The translations under genes and the position numbers were made by a program. From [Ruminococcus] torques ATCC 27756 (lineage in GTDB: Bacteria; Bacillota; Clostridia; Lachnospirales; Lachnospiraceae), in assembly GCF_000153925.1 (NCBI RefSeq), contig NZ_DS264356.1:2713-66712 (forward strand): a stretch of 64,000 nucleotides of DNA, read 5' to 3'. The notes beneath the pieces were generated by a model, which did no database searches, was not told where the DNA came from, and saw nothing but the letters and a program-made list of their open reading frames with translations. Below are positions 38,923 to 48,505 of the stretch, piece after piece. Position 1 is the first letter of the stretch. The number at the start of each line of letters is the position of its first letter.

Positions 38923-39461
38923 TCAGGCTTCGTATTTTACTGCATATGCCATTAATGATGCAACTGTTTTTGCATCTTCAATCTCTCCTGTAAATATTTT
39001 TTCTTTTAATTCATCAAGAGAATATGCTTTCAGATCAATAAATTCATCCTCATCTAAATGCTGTTTGAAGGGATTAAATTTTTCGCCACATACACCTCGA
39101 TCTTCTCATTGCAAAAAGCAACCGTTGTCCTCAAGGTGATCAGCCATTCCAATTCCTCACTTTTATAACCTGTTTCTTCTTCCAATTCCCGAGCAGCACA
39201 TTTAAACCCCGGCTCTCCTTCCTCATCCAGAGCCCCTGCCGGTATCTCCAAAGTATATCTCTCAAGTGCATTTCGATACTGACGTACCATAAGTATCTTT
39301 CCATCTTCAGTGACCGGAACTACTGCCGCAGCTCCTTTGTGCTTGATAAAATCCCATACAACTGTATGATCCCCATTAATTTCCATTGTATCTTGATAGA
39401 AATCAATAATCGTTCCTTTAAATTTCAATTCTCTGTTCACACGTTTAATCTGTTCACTCAT
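38923..39461 (-). pseudogene. Nudix hydrolase (ADP-ribose pyrophosphatase-like), frameshifted
   Basis: The first frame, from the ATG at 39461 (after AAGGAG), covers the Nudix box (PAGALDEEGEPGFKC and RELEEETGY) and ends early at ...VAKNLIPSNSI. The missing end (KQHLDEDEFIDLKAYSLDEL, then KEKIFTGEIEDAKTVASLM...) is intact in the next frame down to 38923. Adding one A near 39064-39068 (CAAACAG to CAAAACAG) would restore LIPSKQHLDEDEF. The intact enzyme would have about 179 residues and split ADP-ribose or similar nucleoside diphosphates. The catalytic part remains, but the C-terminal dimer or lid region would be lost. A sequencing error is possible. Confidence 0.85.
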
Positions 39462-39504
39462 CGTCTTTCTCCTTCCCCGTATCCTCTCAGCAATCAACAT
39501 ATTT

Positions 39505-39543
39505 TAATAAAAGAAAGCCCTCGTCTTTCGACAAGGGCTGGTC
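39505..39543 (-). terminator. Terminator after rny
   Basis: On the minus strand AGCCCTTGTCG pairs with CGAGGGCT (39516-39539), followed by TTCTTTTATT. Confidence 0.85.
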
Positions 39544-39568
39544 TTTCGTCTGCTGTTATGATTCATTG

Positions 39569-41128
39569 CTATTTCGCATAATCTGTTGCCCGTGATTCAC
39601 GGATTACATTGACTTTAATCTGTCCGGGATACTCAAGTTCAAATTCAATTTGTTTTGCAATATCCCTTGCCATAAGCACCATATCATCATCAGATACCTG
39701 CTCTGGAACTACCATAACTCGAATCTCTCTGCCCGCCTGAATGGCAAAAGATTTATCCACCCCTTTAAACTGGTTGGTAATCTCTTCTAACTGTTTCAAT
39801 CTGTTGGTGTATGTTTCGATCGTCTCGCGTCTTGCACCCGGTCTTGCTGCCGAAATCGTATCGGCTGCCTGCACTACACATGCGATCAATGTCTGCGGCT
39901 CAACATCTCCGTGATGCGATTCCACCGCGTTAATTACGGTTGAGGATTCTTTATATTTCCTACAAAGATCCACACCGATTTGAATATGTGACCCTTCTAC
40001 ATCATGGTCGATAGATTTTCCTATATCATGCAGAAGTCCGGCACGTTTCGCCATTCTGACATCTATACCGATTTCGCCCGCAAGAAGTCCCGACAACTGA
40101 GCCACTTCAATCGAATGCTTCAACGCATTCTGTCCATAGCTTGTTCTAAACTTCATACGACCGAGAAGTCTGATCAACTCCGGATGAATTCCCGGCACGC
40201 CTACTTCTAACGCTGCCGCTTCTCCTTCTTCTCTGATCATTGTATCGACTTCTTTCTGCGCTTTTTCTACCATTTCTTCAATTCTCGCCGGATGAATACG
40301 TCCGTCTACGATCAAACGTTCAAGTGCAATTCTTGCAACTTCACGGCGGATGGGATCAAATCCCGATAAAACAACCGCTTCCGGTGTATCATCAATAATC
40401 AGTTCCACACCGGTCAATGTTTCAAGTGTTCGGATATTTCTTCCTTCACGACCGATAATACGACCTTTCATTTCATCGCTCGGAAGCTGCACAACGGAAA
40501 TTGTCGTTTCCGCAACATGGTCTGCCGCACATCTCTGAATTGCATTGACAACATATTCTTTTGCTTTCTTGTCTGCTTCTTCTTTCGCCTGTGTTTCCAA
40601 TTCTCTGACCATTTTTGCGGTGTCATGCTTAACATCTTCTTCAACAGTTTTCAACAGATATTCTTTTGCCTGTTCGGAGGTAAGTCCTGAGATTCGTTCT
40701 AGTTCCTGCACACGTTTCTGATTCAGCTCTTCTACCTTGGCTTCCCGCTGACGAAGCTGGTCTTCTTTCGCCGTAAGCTTCGACTCCCGATGTTCTAACA
40801 CATCAGAACGCTTATCAACTGCCTCTTCTTTTGCCAGCACTCTTTTTTCATAGCGCTGCAATTCCGCTCTTCTTTCTTTTGTCTCCTTCTCAAGATCATT
40901 CTTTGTCTTGATCGATTCTTCTTTCACTTCGAGAAGAGCTTCCTTTTTCGTTGTTTCAGCAGTTTTCACAGCATCATCGATGATTTCTCTTGCTTTTGCC
41001 TCTGCATTTCCGATTTTACTTTCTGCATTTTTTTTCAAACCGGAAATTGTGAGAAATCGAGAAACCATCCCAACTATCAAAGCGAGTGCCGCAGCAAGTA
41101 TAATAGCGATCACTAAATCTACTTGCAC
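39569..41128 (-). CDS. rny: Ribonuclease Y
   Basis: Membrane-bound endonuclease that starts mRNA decay. At 519 residues it has an N-terminal membrane helix ([17 protein letters not shown]), a long charged coiled coil (about 30-200), a KH RNA-binding domain ([25 protein letters not shown]) and an HD domain ([49 protein letters not shown]). All fit complete Rny. It lies downstream of recA-recX with its own promoter. Confidence 0.98.
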   Translation of the reverse strand: MQVDLVIAIILAAALALIVGMVSRFLTISGLKKNAESKIGNAEAKAREIIDDAVKTAETTKKEALLEVKEESIKTKNDLEKETKERRAELQRYEKRVLAKEEAVDKRSDVLEHRESKLTAKEDQLRQREAKVEELNQKRVQELERISGLTSEQAKEYLLKTVEEDVKHDTAKMVRELETQAKEEADKKAKEYVVNAIQRCAADHVAETTISVVQLPSDEMKGRIIGREGRNIRTLETLTGVELIIDDTPEAVVLSGFDPIRREVARIALERLIVDGRIHPARIEEMVEKAQKEVDTMIREEGEAAALEVGVPGIHPELIRLLGRMKFRTSYGQNALKHSIEVAQLSGLLAGEIGIDVRMAKRAGLLHDIGKSIDHDVEGSHIQIGVDLCRKYKESSTVINAVESHHGDVEPQTLIACVVQAADTISAARPGARRETIETYTNRLKQLEEITNQFKGVDKSFAIQAGREIRVMVVPEQVSDDDMVLMARDIAKQIEFELEYPGQIKVNVIRESRATDYAK

Positions 41129-41184
41129 AGGAGCACCTCCTTATTAAATTTTCATTGTACATATTACTTAAATACAACAGTTAA

Positions 41185-41213
41185 ATTTTATACTGTTTTC
41201 ACAACAATGTCAA
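41185..41213 (-). promoter_or_regulatory. Promoter of rny
   Basis: TTGACA (41208-41213), overlapping the end of the recX reading frame, and TAAAAT (41185-41190) with a 17-base spacer on the minus strand. Confidence 0.6.
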
Positions 41214-41825
41214 GCATCGTCATTATAATTTTGTATCACTTGACGGACTGTATCATAACGAAATCCTTTGCGCCCCAGATAGCCGTATATTTTCTGCATT
41301 TGAGCTTCTTCCGCCTTATTCGGATCAAACTTTTTTTTTCTTTAAAATTTTGCGGATTGCCTCTTCTTCTCCCATTTCTTCATAGCAGATTTCCATAGCG
41401 CGCTTTGCTATTTCCGACGAAATCCCTTTCTGCAGCAGCGCCGTGCCGATTTCTTTTTTACTCTTCACATTCTGCCTGCTCCTCACGAAGTTTTCCGCAT
41501 ACCGGACATCATCAAGATAACCGAATGACTTTACATATTCAATCGCCGCCTCTGTCACGTCAGACGGATACAGACCCTGACGAAGTTTTTCGCGAAGGGC
41601 AGACTCTGTTCGGTCCATATCCTCGAGAAGATGCATCGCCCTAAGCTTCGCCCTCTTCAAAAGCACTTCCGTTCGGATCTTTTCTTCTGTTTCCGGCGGG
41701 ATTTCTTCCCCGATCCGAATTCCGAAACGGGAAACCTCTCCTTTATAAAGTACAAACTTAAATGTCTCATCTATATAAATTTTAAACTTCGTTTTTGTAC
41801 ATGGCTCTATTTTAGTGACTATCAT
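41210..41825 (-). pseudogene. recX: RecX regulator of RecA, frameshifted in a run of nine A
   Basis: The first frame encodes 166 residues: RecX repeats (HLLEDMDRTESALREKLRQG; YVKSFGYLDDVRYAENFVRSR; LLQKGISSEIAKRAMEICYEEM) ending ...RKILKKKKV. The rest (KFDPNKAEEAQMQKIYGYLG, then RKGFRYDTVRQVIQNYNDDA) continues in the neighbouring frame to 41210. The shift falls in nine A at 41331-41339; eight A would give ...KKKKFDPNK.... RecX limits RecA filaments. The start overlaps the recA stop by one base (TAATG), so the two are coupled. Slippage in such a run could yield both forms, or this may be a sequence error. Confidence 0.88.
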
Positions 41826-42916
41826 TATTTTTCATCACCTTTTAATGCAAGATCGTCACTTTTCCCTTTTTGTTCTTTTTCCTTTTTCACTTCTTTCTCA
41901 TCTTTTTCCGAAGAATCTGTCCCAAGTTGATAATGTTCTCTTACTTTCTTTTCCAACTCTTCCATTATTTCCGGATGAGCAGACAGATATGTCTTTGCAT
42001 TTTCCCGGCCCTGTCCGATCTTATCGCCTTCATATGCATACCATGCTCCACTCTTTTTAACAAGATCTAACTTAGTAGCCAGATCAAGGATATCTCCTTC
42101 TTTTGAAATTCCTTTTCCGAACATAATGTCAAATTCCGCCTCCTTAAACGGCGGAGCTATCTTATTTTTCACAATCTTAATACGGGTATGGTTTCCGACC
42201 ATCTCTCCGCTTTGTTTCAGAGTCTCTGTTTTTCTGACATCCATTCGGACAGACGCATAAAACTTAAGCGCCCTTCCTCCGGTTGTCGTCTCCGGATTTC
42301 CGAACATGACCCCGACTTTTTCTCTCAGCTGATTGATAAAAATCACAATACAGTTCGACTTACTGATAACCGGAGTCAGTTTCCTAAGTGCCTGTGACAT
42401 CAATCGCGCTTGAAGTCCCACATGACTGTCTCCCATATCTCCTTCAATCTCCTGTCTCGGCACAAGAGCCGCAACAGAGTCTACAACGATAATGTCGATT
42501 GCGCCGGAACGTGCCATCGTCTCTGCAATCTCCAAAGCCTGATCACCGCTGTCCGGTTGGGAAATATATAGTTCGTCAATATCCACTCCTATATTCTTTG
42601 CATAGACCGGATCCAACGCATGTTCCGCATCAATAAATCCCGCAATACCGCCGCGTTTCTGCACTTCCGCAATCATATGAAGCGCAACCGTTGTCTTACC
42701 GCTGGACTCAGGTCCGTAAACTTCAATCACGCGTCCTTTCGGAACTCCGCCCAATCCAAGCGCAATATCAAGACTCAAACAGCCTGTAGGAACTGTCTCT
42801 ACCGCAACATGAGCTCCTGATTCTCCGAGTTTCATCACCGCGCCCTTTCCAAAATCCTTCTCAAGTTTTGCTATCGCCGCATCCAGCGCTTTTTTCTTTT
42901 CATCATTTCCCGCCAT
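41825..42916 (-). CDS. recA: Recombinase RecA
   Basis: Forms filaments on single-stranded DNA for recombination and sets off the SOS response. At 363 residues it has Walker [10 protein letters not shown], the MAW-like region [19 protein letters not shown], loop L1 [24 protein letters not shown], and [19 protein letters not shown]. The C-terminal tail is very rich in Lys and Glu ([16 protein letters not shown]). An SOS box and promoter lie upstream; recX overlaps its stop. Confidence 0.99.
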   Translation of the reverse strand: MAGNDEKKKALDAAIAKLEKDFGKGAVMKLGESGAHVAVETVPTGCLSLDIALGLGGVPKGRVIEVYGPESSGKTTVALHMIAEVQKRGGIAGFIDAEHALDPVYAKNIGVDIDELYISQPDSGDQALEIAETMARSGAIDIIVVDSVAALVPRQEIEGDMGDSHVGLQARLMSQALRKLTPVISKSNCIVIFINQLREKVGVMFGNPETTTGGRALKFYASVRMDVRKTETLKQSGEMVGNHTRIKIVKNKIAPPFKEAEFDIMFGKGISKEGDILDLATKLDLVKKSGAWYAYEGDKIGQGRENAKTYLSAHPEIMEELEKKVREHYQLGTDSSEKDEKEVKKEKEQKGKSDDLALKGDEK

Positions 42917-42953
42917 AATAAAATATCTCCTTCTGTATAACGATTTTTAGTAT

Positions 42954-42967
42954 CGAACAGTTGTTCG
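42954..42967. promoter_or_regulatory. SOS box (LexA/DinR site) of recA
   Basis: CGAACAGTTGTTCG fits the Gram-positive SOS consensus CGAAC-N4-GTTCG and sits just past the recA -10. Confidence 0.92.
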
Positions 42968-42978
42968 CTTCTGCTATT

Positions 42979-43007
42979 ATAGTATTATACCCTCTTTAAA
43001 TTGTCAA
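42979..43007 (-). promoter_or_regulatory. Promoter of recA
   Basis: TTGACA (43002-43007) and TACTAT (42979-42984) with a 17-base spacer on the minus strand, directly before the SOS box. Confidence 0.75.
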
Positions 43008-43019
43008 CACTATTTTTGC

Positions 43020-43372
43020 GAATAATATATCCGAATATTTTTCAGCACGGTATAACCCCAAAATGCCGATCAGCCTTCATACAATAAATTTTCATTTAGG
43101 ATATCATATTTCTATGCCTCCCACAATCCCATGACAGTTATCATTGCGCAGCTTCCACAGCCAGAACAACCGTACATAAAACAATTACCGGAAGTTCCAA
43201 AAGCACATTCCGGTATTATAAACATTCGCCAAGATCTCGGTCACACCCCGACTTTGACCCGTCGCTTATACAAAAATTCAGCTATGCACTTTTCCGAAAA
43301 CATATCAAAACCCATTACCGTCATCGGAAATCACTATGCATAGCTGAATAAAATATTCATATACGAATCCCT
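43020..43372. other. 350-base gap between recA promoter and nucleoside permease
   Basis: No convincing gene. It holds an inverted repeat TTCAGCTATGCA (43277-43288) / TGCATAGCTGAA (43337-43348) and a hairpin ACCGGAA...TTCCGGT near 43187-43216. On the minus strand a frame with one internal TGA (43112-43324) has a Cys-rich end (YGCSGCGSC). A plus-strand frame of 70 codons (43131-43343) lacks a ribosome site. It may be a gene remnant or a structured RNA. Confidence 0.35.
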
Positions 43373-44365
43373 TTATCTTTCCTCGCGGAAATAATTCAGT
43401 CCGCAGCTCTTTGGCTGTGCATGCTCCTTACTTCTGCGCATACTTGTGATCACAAGAACAAGTATCGTAGCAATGTACGGGAACATATCATAAATCTGAG
43501 CCGGAAGTCCGGGAATATTAATATACATACGCATGATCGTAAGACCGCCGAATACAAGCGCCACAAGCATTCCTCTTGCAGGACTCCATGTTGCAAAAAT
43601 AACAAGCGCTACCGCAAGCCATCCATACCCGCTGACACAGTTATGCACCCATACGCCTGATGTTGTAACCATGCTCATATACATACCACCGATTCCGCAG
43701 ATCCCTCCGCCGATCACAGTCGCCATATATTTATATACCGTCGTATTGATACCCGCCGCATCCGCAGTTGCCGGATCTTCCCCGACAGCACGAAGATTCA
43801 GTCCCACTCTTGTACGATTAAAAAACCATGTCATAAAAAGCGCTGCCGCGATTGCAAAATAAACGACCCAGTTATACCGGAATAAAAGAGGACCAAGCAC
43901 CGGGATATCTGACAAAACCGGGATATCAATCCCTGAAAATGCTTTCTTCGTCACTTCAGATACCGCCACATAACCGCCGGCCTTCTGTCCGATATACTCT
44001 CCGAAAAAATTTCCGAAACCGGTTCCGAAAATTGTTAATGTCAGACCTGTTACATTTTGATTTGCCCGGAGCGTAATCGTCAAAAAACTGTAGATCAGTG
44101 CCCCAAGAGAACCCGCCGCAAAAGAAGTAAGAAGAGCTATGACAGAAGAAACCGCTCCGTTCGGGTTCCCGCCCGAACCGATCACTGCCTGTTCATAATA
44201 ATACGAACCTGCCAGTCCCGTGATCGCCCCCATGAACATCATTCCCTCTACACCAAGATTTAAGTTTCCTGATTTTTCTGTCAGTATTTCACCGAGCGCT
44301 CCTAAAAGAAGCGGCGTTCCGGCCAATACTGCCGCAATAAATAATCCATTCAACGTATTAAGCAT
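43373..44365 (-). CDS. ABC transporter permease, BMP/nucleoside type (NupQ-like)
   Basis: A 330-residue permease of the BPD_transp_2 fold with about 8-10 membrane helices. Motifs include LLGALGEILTEKSGNLNLGVEGMMFMGA, AVGEDPATADAAGINTTVYKYMATVIGGGICGIGGMYMS and GYGWLAVALVIFATWSPARG. It pairs with the permease at 44358-45455, overlapping by eight bases, to form the membrane channel. By relation to B. subtilis nupNOPQ and the BmpA system, the cargo is probably a purine or pyrimidine nucleoside. Last gene of the operon. Confidence 0.93.
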   Translation of the reverse strand: MLNTLNGLFIAAVLAGTPLLLGALGEILTEKSGNLNLGVEGMMFMGAITGLAGSYYYEQAVIGSGGNPNGAVSSVIALLTSFAAGSLGALIYSFLTITLRANQNVTGLTLTIFGTGFGNFFGEYIGQKAGGYVAVSEVTKKAFSGIDIPVLSDIPVLGPLLFRYNWVVYFAIAAALFMTWFFNRTRVGLNLRAVGEDPATADAAGINTTVYKYMATVIGGGICGIGGMYMSMVTTSGVWVHNCVSGYGWLAVALVIFATWSPARGMLVALVFGGLTIMRMYINIPGLPAQIYDMFPYIATILVLVITSMRRSKEHAQPKSCGLNYFREER

Positions 44366-45455
44366 GATGTTCCTCCTTTCCTCTTCCGATCAACTTATAT
44401 GTGATAAAAAACTCACATCCGAGCATAAAGAACAAAATAATACCAATCAACAGATCGGCCGCAGATGCCGGAATTTTAAACTGTGTCTGAATTGCGTTCG
44501 CCCCTCGCTCAAGCATCGCGATAAATACTGATACAACCAACATTCCCGCCGGATTCATTTTTGCGAGCCATGCAACTGTAATGGCCGTAAATCCGACGCC
44601 GCCTGCAGTTCCTTCCGTAATCGTAAAGTCCGATCCCGCAAACTGAAGCATTCCGACAAGTCCGCAAAGCGCTCCGGATAAAAACATCGTTCTGCGGAAT
44701 ACCCGTCCCACATTGATTCCCGCATATCTGGCAGTATTATTGCTTTCACCTACAACAGCAATTTCATAGCCTTGTTTCGTCTTATTAAAATAAATATAAG
44801 ATACGACAACGAGAATAAGCGCTAAGATCCATCCCCAGTGCACTCCGAATACTTTTGTCAAACGCGCTCCCGGAACAAGCATCGCTATTTTCGGATAGCT
44901 GCTTCCCGGAGCTTTCCACGGGCCGTTCATAAGATATTTGATAAATGCCAGAGCAATATAATTTAACATCAGTGTAAACAACGTCTCATTTGTTCCCCAC
45001 TTCGCCTTGCAGACAGCCGGGAGCAAACCGTACAAACCGCCCGCTACGATCGCCGCCAGCATCATAAGAATTACAAGTGGGATCTTCGGAAAAATATGAG
45101 CAGTAAAAAGACCAAACGCACCTGCCGCAACTGCACCTACCAAAATCTGTCCTTCCGCCCCTATATTCCAGAATTTCATTTTGAACGCAAAAGAAATTCC
45201 GATCGCCGTGATAAGAAGCGGAATTGCGATCTTAATCGTCTCATAAGAAACAGTCTTCGTTCCCCATGCTCCCTTTATCATGGAAATATATACCGAAAAC
45301 GGATTATGTCCGAGCATCATGATCACGACAGCGCCCGTAGCCAAAGATAAAAGAAAAGCAGCCGCACGGATCATCCACGCTTTTTTCTGAGGAATCGCAT
45401 CTCTTTTTACCATTCGGAACAAAGGCTCTTTCGCATGTGTCACATTGGAACTCAT
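44358..45455 (-). CDS. ABC transporter permease, BMP/nucleoside type (NupP-like)
   Basis: 365 residues with about nine membrane helices; the first permease of the pair. Conserved parts are AIPLLITAIGISFAFKMKFWNIGAEGQILVGA, NETLFTLMLNYIALAFIKYLMNGPW and VVGESNNTARYAGINVGRV. I start at 45455 (MSSNVTHAKEPLF) because AGGAGG lies before it; the frame is open to 45566 without support. Its start overlaps the ATPase stop by four bases. Confidence 0.93.
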   Translation of the reverse strand: MSSNVTHAKEPLFRMVKRDAIPQKKAWMIRAAAFLLSLATGAVVIMMLGHNPFSVYISMIKGAWGTKTVSYETIKIAIPLLITAIGISFAFKMKFWNIGAEGQILVGAVAAGAFGLFTAHIFPKIPLVILMMLAAIVAGGLYGLLPAVCKAKWGTNETLFTLMLNYIALAFIKYLMNGPWKAPGSSYPKIAMLVPGARLTKVFGVHWGWILALILVVVSYIYFNKTKQGYEIAVVGESNNTARYAGINVGRVFRRTMFLSGALCGLVGMLQFAGSDFTITEGTAGGVGFTAITVAWLAKMNPAGMLVVSVFIAMLERGANAIQTQFKIPASAADLLIGIILFFMLGCEFFITYKLIGRGKEEHHA

Positions 45456-47014
45456 TCTGTCACCTCCTCTTTTTCTCCATCTTGTTCTGTACGGATCATC
45501 ATTAATCCGATTTCTTCTTTTGTCACTTTTCTCGGATCGACAATACCGCTTACCTTTCCTCCGCACATAACCATGATGCGGTCCGAAAGCTGCATAAGCA
45601 CATCAAGATCTTCTCCGATAAATACAACCGCAACTCCCTTTTTCTTCTGTTCGTTCAAAAGATCATAGATTCTGTAAGACGCATTGATATCAAGACCTCT
45701 TACCGGATATGCGACAATCAGAACCGACGGCTGACAGGCTATCTCTCTTCCTAAAAGAACTTTCTGCACATTACCTCCCGAAAGTCTTCCTACCGGAGTT
45801 TCCACGCCCGGAGTTACGATTTCTAATTCCTTAATCAGTTTTTCCGCAAGATCTCTCGGACTTTTCCGATCTACAAAAATACCTTTGTTCGACTTATAAC
45901 TTCTAAGCATGACATTATCTGTCATATCCATTCCGGCAACAAGACCCATTCCAAGACGATCTTCCGGAACAAATGCCATTGAAATTCCTTTTTTGGCGAT
46001 TTCATCCGGGCTTAATCCTAAAATACGTTCTTTTACCGCCCCTTTTTCTGATGATTCAGAATACAAAACAGATCCCCCGACAGAAGGATAAAGTCCCGCA
46101 ATCGTCTCGCACAGTTCTTTTTGTCCGCTTCCTGCAATTCCGGCGATTCCCAGTATCTCTCCTGCATAAGCATCAAACGAAACATTATCAAGAGCCTTCA
46201 CTCCGTCTCCGCTCAAACAGGTAAGATCGATCACCCGAAGACGTTTTCCGCCCCGTTTTACTTCCGGTCTTTCAATCTCAAGACTGATCGGCCGGCCGAC
46301 CATCATTTCCGTAAGTTGATCCGGATCGGTTTCCGAAGTTTCCACAACTCCGATATATTCTCCCTTTCGCAAGATCGCAACACGATCTGATATCGCCATT
46401 ACTTCATTTAATTTATGTGTAATGATGATGATCGATTTCCCGTGTTTTTTCATGTTTTTCAAAACAGCAAACAGCTTTTCCGTTTCCTGAGGAGTAAGAA
46501 CCGCCGTAGGTTCGTCTAAAATCAAAATATCCGCGCCTTTGTACAGCACTTTTAATATTTCCACCGTTTGTTTTTCAGAAACCGACATATTGTAAACTTT
46601 CTTTGTCGGATCAAGATCAAAGCCATATTTTTGTGCTAATTCTGCTACTTTCCGATTGATCTCACGGCGTTTTAACACCGTTTTCCCTTCCAATCCCAAC
46701 ACGATATTTTCCGCTGCCGTCAACACATCCACAAGCTTAAAATGCTGATGGATCATTCCGATTCCGAGAGTAAAAGAATCCTTCGGGGAACGAATCGTTA
46801 CCTCCTTCCCTTTTACATAAATCTCTCCGTAATCCGGAAAATAAATTCCTGACAACATGTTCATCAATGTTGTTTTTCCACTTCCGTTTTCACCGAGAAG
46901 CGCAAGGATCTCCCCTGTTTTCAGTTCAAGATCTACATTTTTATTGGCAACGACTTTACCGAATGTTTTCGTTACATGATGCATTTTTATTGCATACTGC
47001 GCTGCTTCTCCCAA
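45452..47014 (-). CDS. ABC transporter ATP-binding protein, BMP/nucleoside type (NupO-like)
   Basis: A 520-residue protein with two fused ATPase halves, as in sugar/nucleoside ABC systems. The first half is canonical (Walker A LLGENGSGKTTLMN; signature MSVSEKQ; Walker B ILILDEPTAVLTPQE). The second has degenerate loops (GIAGIAGSGQKEL; LSGGNVQKVLLGREI) and reads AYPVRGLD in place of the usual DEPTRGLD. It powers the two permeases. It starts with TTG eight bases after GGAGG. Confidence 0.93.
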   Translation of the reverse strand: MGEAAQYAIKMHHVTKTFGKVVANKNVDLELKTGEILALLGENGSGKTTLMNMLSGIYFPDYGEIYVKGKEVTIRSPKDSFTLGIGMIHQHFKLVDVLTAAENIVLGLEGKTVLKRREINRKVAELAQKYGFDLDPTKKVYNMSVSEKQTVEILKVLYKGADILILDEPTAVLTPQETEKLFAVLKNMKKHGKSIIIITHKLNEVMAISDRVAILRKGEYIGVVETSETDPDQLTEMMVGRPISLEIERPEVKRGGKRLRVIDLTCLSGDGVKALDNVSFDAYAGEILGIAGIAGSGQKELCETIAGLYPSVGGSVLYSESSEKGAVKERILGLSPDEIAKKGISMAFVPEDRLGMGLVAGMDMTDNVMLRSYKSNKGIFVDRKSPRDLAEKLIKELEIVTPGVETPVGRLSGGNVQKVLLGREIACQPSVLIVAYPVRGLDINASYRIYDLLNEQKKKGVAVVFIGEDLDVLMQLSDRIMVMCGGKVSGIVDPRKVTKEEIGLMMIRTEQDGEKEEVTE

Positions 47015-47118
47015 ATTTTTTTCCTCCTTCTTCTCTCCTGCCGTATCTTTCTCATTTCCTCATGAAATCCTCATAGAACAAAGCGGTATTCCGCTTAAAA
47101 AACATTTAATGTTATAAA

Positions 47119-47145
47119 CAAAGCCGTCCGAAGACGGCTCTGTTT
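47119..47145 (-). terminator. UUCG-capped hairpin between bmpA and the ATPase gene
   Basis: On the minus strand AGCCGTC-TTCG-GACGGCT is followed by TTGTTT. It is a stable tetraloop terminator that should lower transporter expression compared with the binding protein, which is usual for ABC operons. Confidence 0.85.
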
Positions 47146-47200
47146 TCATTTTCCGAAGATATCTTCTTTCGGATTTATTTTTTAGAATTACTTTATACAA

Positions 47201-48373
47201 TTACTGAACTACGTTACATCCCTCGATAATATACTGCCATGACGGTGCAGAAGCCTCTTCCTGTTCCGGGAAATGATCTCCCTCTGCAACTTCAATCTTC
47301 TCTCCGTCCGGACTTACTCCTTTAAGCGGACCGCCGAATACAAAAAGTTCTCCGTTTTTCAGCGCTTCCGCCGCTTTATCGATCGCCTCCTGCGTTCCCT
47401 CTGCTGCGATCTTCTCATTCAATGGAGACAAATAAACGGCTCCGTCGGCATATCCTTTGCACCAGTCAGCCGGAATTTCTTTTCCGTCGATCACTGCCTG
47501 AACAGCTTCTGTCACATAAATTCCCCAGTCAATACGAGGAGAAACTAAAGACGCATTCGGTGCAGCGGCAATCATATCATTATTATATCCAACCTGCCAT
47601 ACTCCATTATCCTCAGCTGTCGTTGCCGGAGCTGTAGAATCCGAATGCTGGGAGATCACATCGCATCCGCGGTCGATAAGAGCTTTTGCAACCTGAGACT
47701 CGATTGTCGGATCATTCCATGAATTTGTATACATAATATCCATTGTTACATCAGGATTCACACTTTTTGCTCCAAGATAGAACGCTGTATATCCGCTGAT
47801 AACCTCTGCAAACGGATGTGCCGCTACGTAGCCGAGTTTATTTGTTTCTGTCTTAAGTCCTGCCGCAATACCTGCCAGATAACGTCCCTCATAAATAGAC
47901 GCAAAATAATTATGGAAGTTATCCAGTCCTGAATCCGATGCCTGGAATCCTGTCGCATGACAGAACTGGATGTCCGGATACTCTGCGGCTACTTCTTTCA
48001 CATAGTCTTCAAACCCGAAGCTTGTTGCAAAGATAATGTTGCATCCTGCTTCTACGAGTTCTCTAAGAGCTGTATCACATTCTGCATCTTCCGGCACATT
48101 ATATTTGTTGATGATCTGGTCATCGCTCAATCCCAGTTCTTTCTGCATTTCCTTTGTTCCCAGATCATGATTGTATGTATATCCCATATCGCTCGGATCG
48201 GAAATATGTACAAATCCTACCTTGATTTCATCTTTCGGAATTCCTTCCGACGCCTCTTTTTTGGAGTCTCCTCCTTTGTCTTTGCCTGCGTCTGCCGCCG
48301 GAGCTCCGCACCCTGCAACGAGAGTGACTGCCATAGCTGCACACAAGAATGCGCTGAGCATTTTCTTCTTCAT
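47201..48373 (-). CDS. bmpA: BMP-family nucleoside-binding lipoprotein
   Basis: Solute-binding lipoprotein of the ABC system. At 390 residues the signal peptide ends in the lipobox LVAGC (Cys about residue 22), followed by a BMP/PnrA fold. Motifs include KVGFVHISDPSDMGYTYNHD, IFATSFGFEDYVKEVAAEYP, NNFHNYFASIYEGRYLAGIAAG-like and DVISQHSDSTAPA. Relatives bind purine nucleosides. I start at 48373 (MKKKMLSAF) after AAAGGAGG. The next gene is the ATPase, behind a strong hairpin. Confidence 0.93.
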   Translation of the reverse strand: MKKKMLSAFLCAAMAVTLVAGCGAPAADAGKDKGGDSKKEASEGIPKDEIKVGFVHISDPSDMGYTYNHDLGTKEMQKELGLSDDQIINKYNVPEDAECDTALRELVEAGCNIIFATSFGFEDYVKEVAAEYPDIQFCHATGFQASDSGLDNFHNYFASIYEGRYLAGIAAGLKTETNKLGYVAAHPFAEVISGYTAFYLGAKSVNPDVTMDIMYTNSWNDPTIESQVAKALIDRGCDVISQHSDSTAPATTAEDNGVWQVGYNNDMIAAAPNASLVSPRIDWGIYVTEAVQAVIDGKEIPADWCKGYADGAVYLSPLNEKIAAEGTQEAIDKAAEALKNGELFVFGGPLKGVSPDGEKIEVAEGDHFPEQEEASAPSWQYIIEGCNVVQ

Positions 48374-48393
48374 TGTTTTTCCTCCTTTTATTC

Positions 48394-48412
48394 CGTTCTT
48401 TTTAAAAGAACG
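48394..48412. repeat. Hairpin in the bmpA leader
   Basis: CGTTCTTTTT...AAAAGAACG (48394-48412) lies 21 bases before bmpA. Part of it (CGTTCTT on the minus strand) can also pair with GAAGAACG in the upstream hairpin, which would make two exclusive structures. Confidence 0.4.
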
Positions 48413-48419
48413 ATGCTCG

Positions 48420-48471
48420 TTAAAAAAGCTACCCACTTTTCAGAAATCCGTTCTTCAAATGGATAGCTACA
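48420..48471 (-). terminator. Terminator after copA, or attenuator of bmpA
   Basis: On the minus strand GTAGCTATCC pairs with GGGTAGC (with a bulge), followed by six T. A likely bmpA promoter is upstream of it, so the hairpin may lie within the bmpA leader. Confidence 0.7.
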
Positions 48472-48476
48472 TACCT

Positions 48477-48505
48477 ATATTACTATTCAAATTGTCAGAA
48501 GTCAA
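48477..48505 (-). promoter_or_regulatory. Promoter of the bmpA operon
   Basis: TTGACT (48500-48505) and TAATAT (48477-48482) with a 17-base spacer on the minus strand. The -35 lies in the last codons of copA. Confidence 0.65.

Noticed and set aside
43131-43343. Plus-strand 70-codon frame upstream of recA
   Set aside because: No ribosome site, no recognisable protein features; kept only as part of the unexplained gap.
48374-48494. Classical purine riboswitch before bmpA
   Set aside because: I looked for the conserved purine-aptamer loops and did not see them; only the hairpins listed are present.
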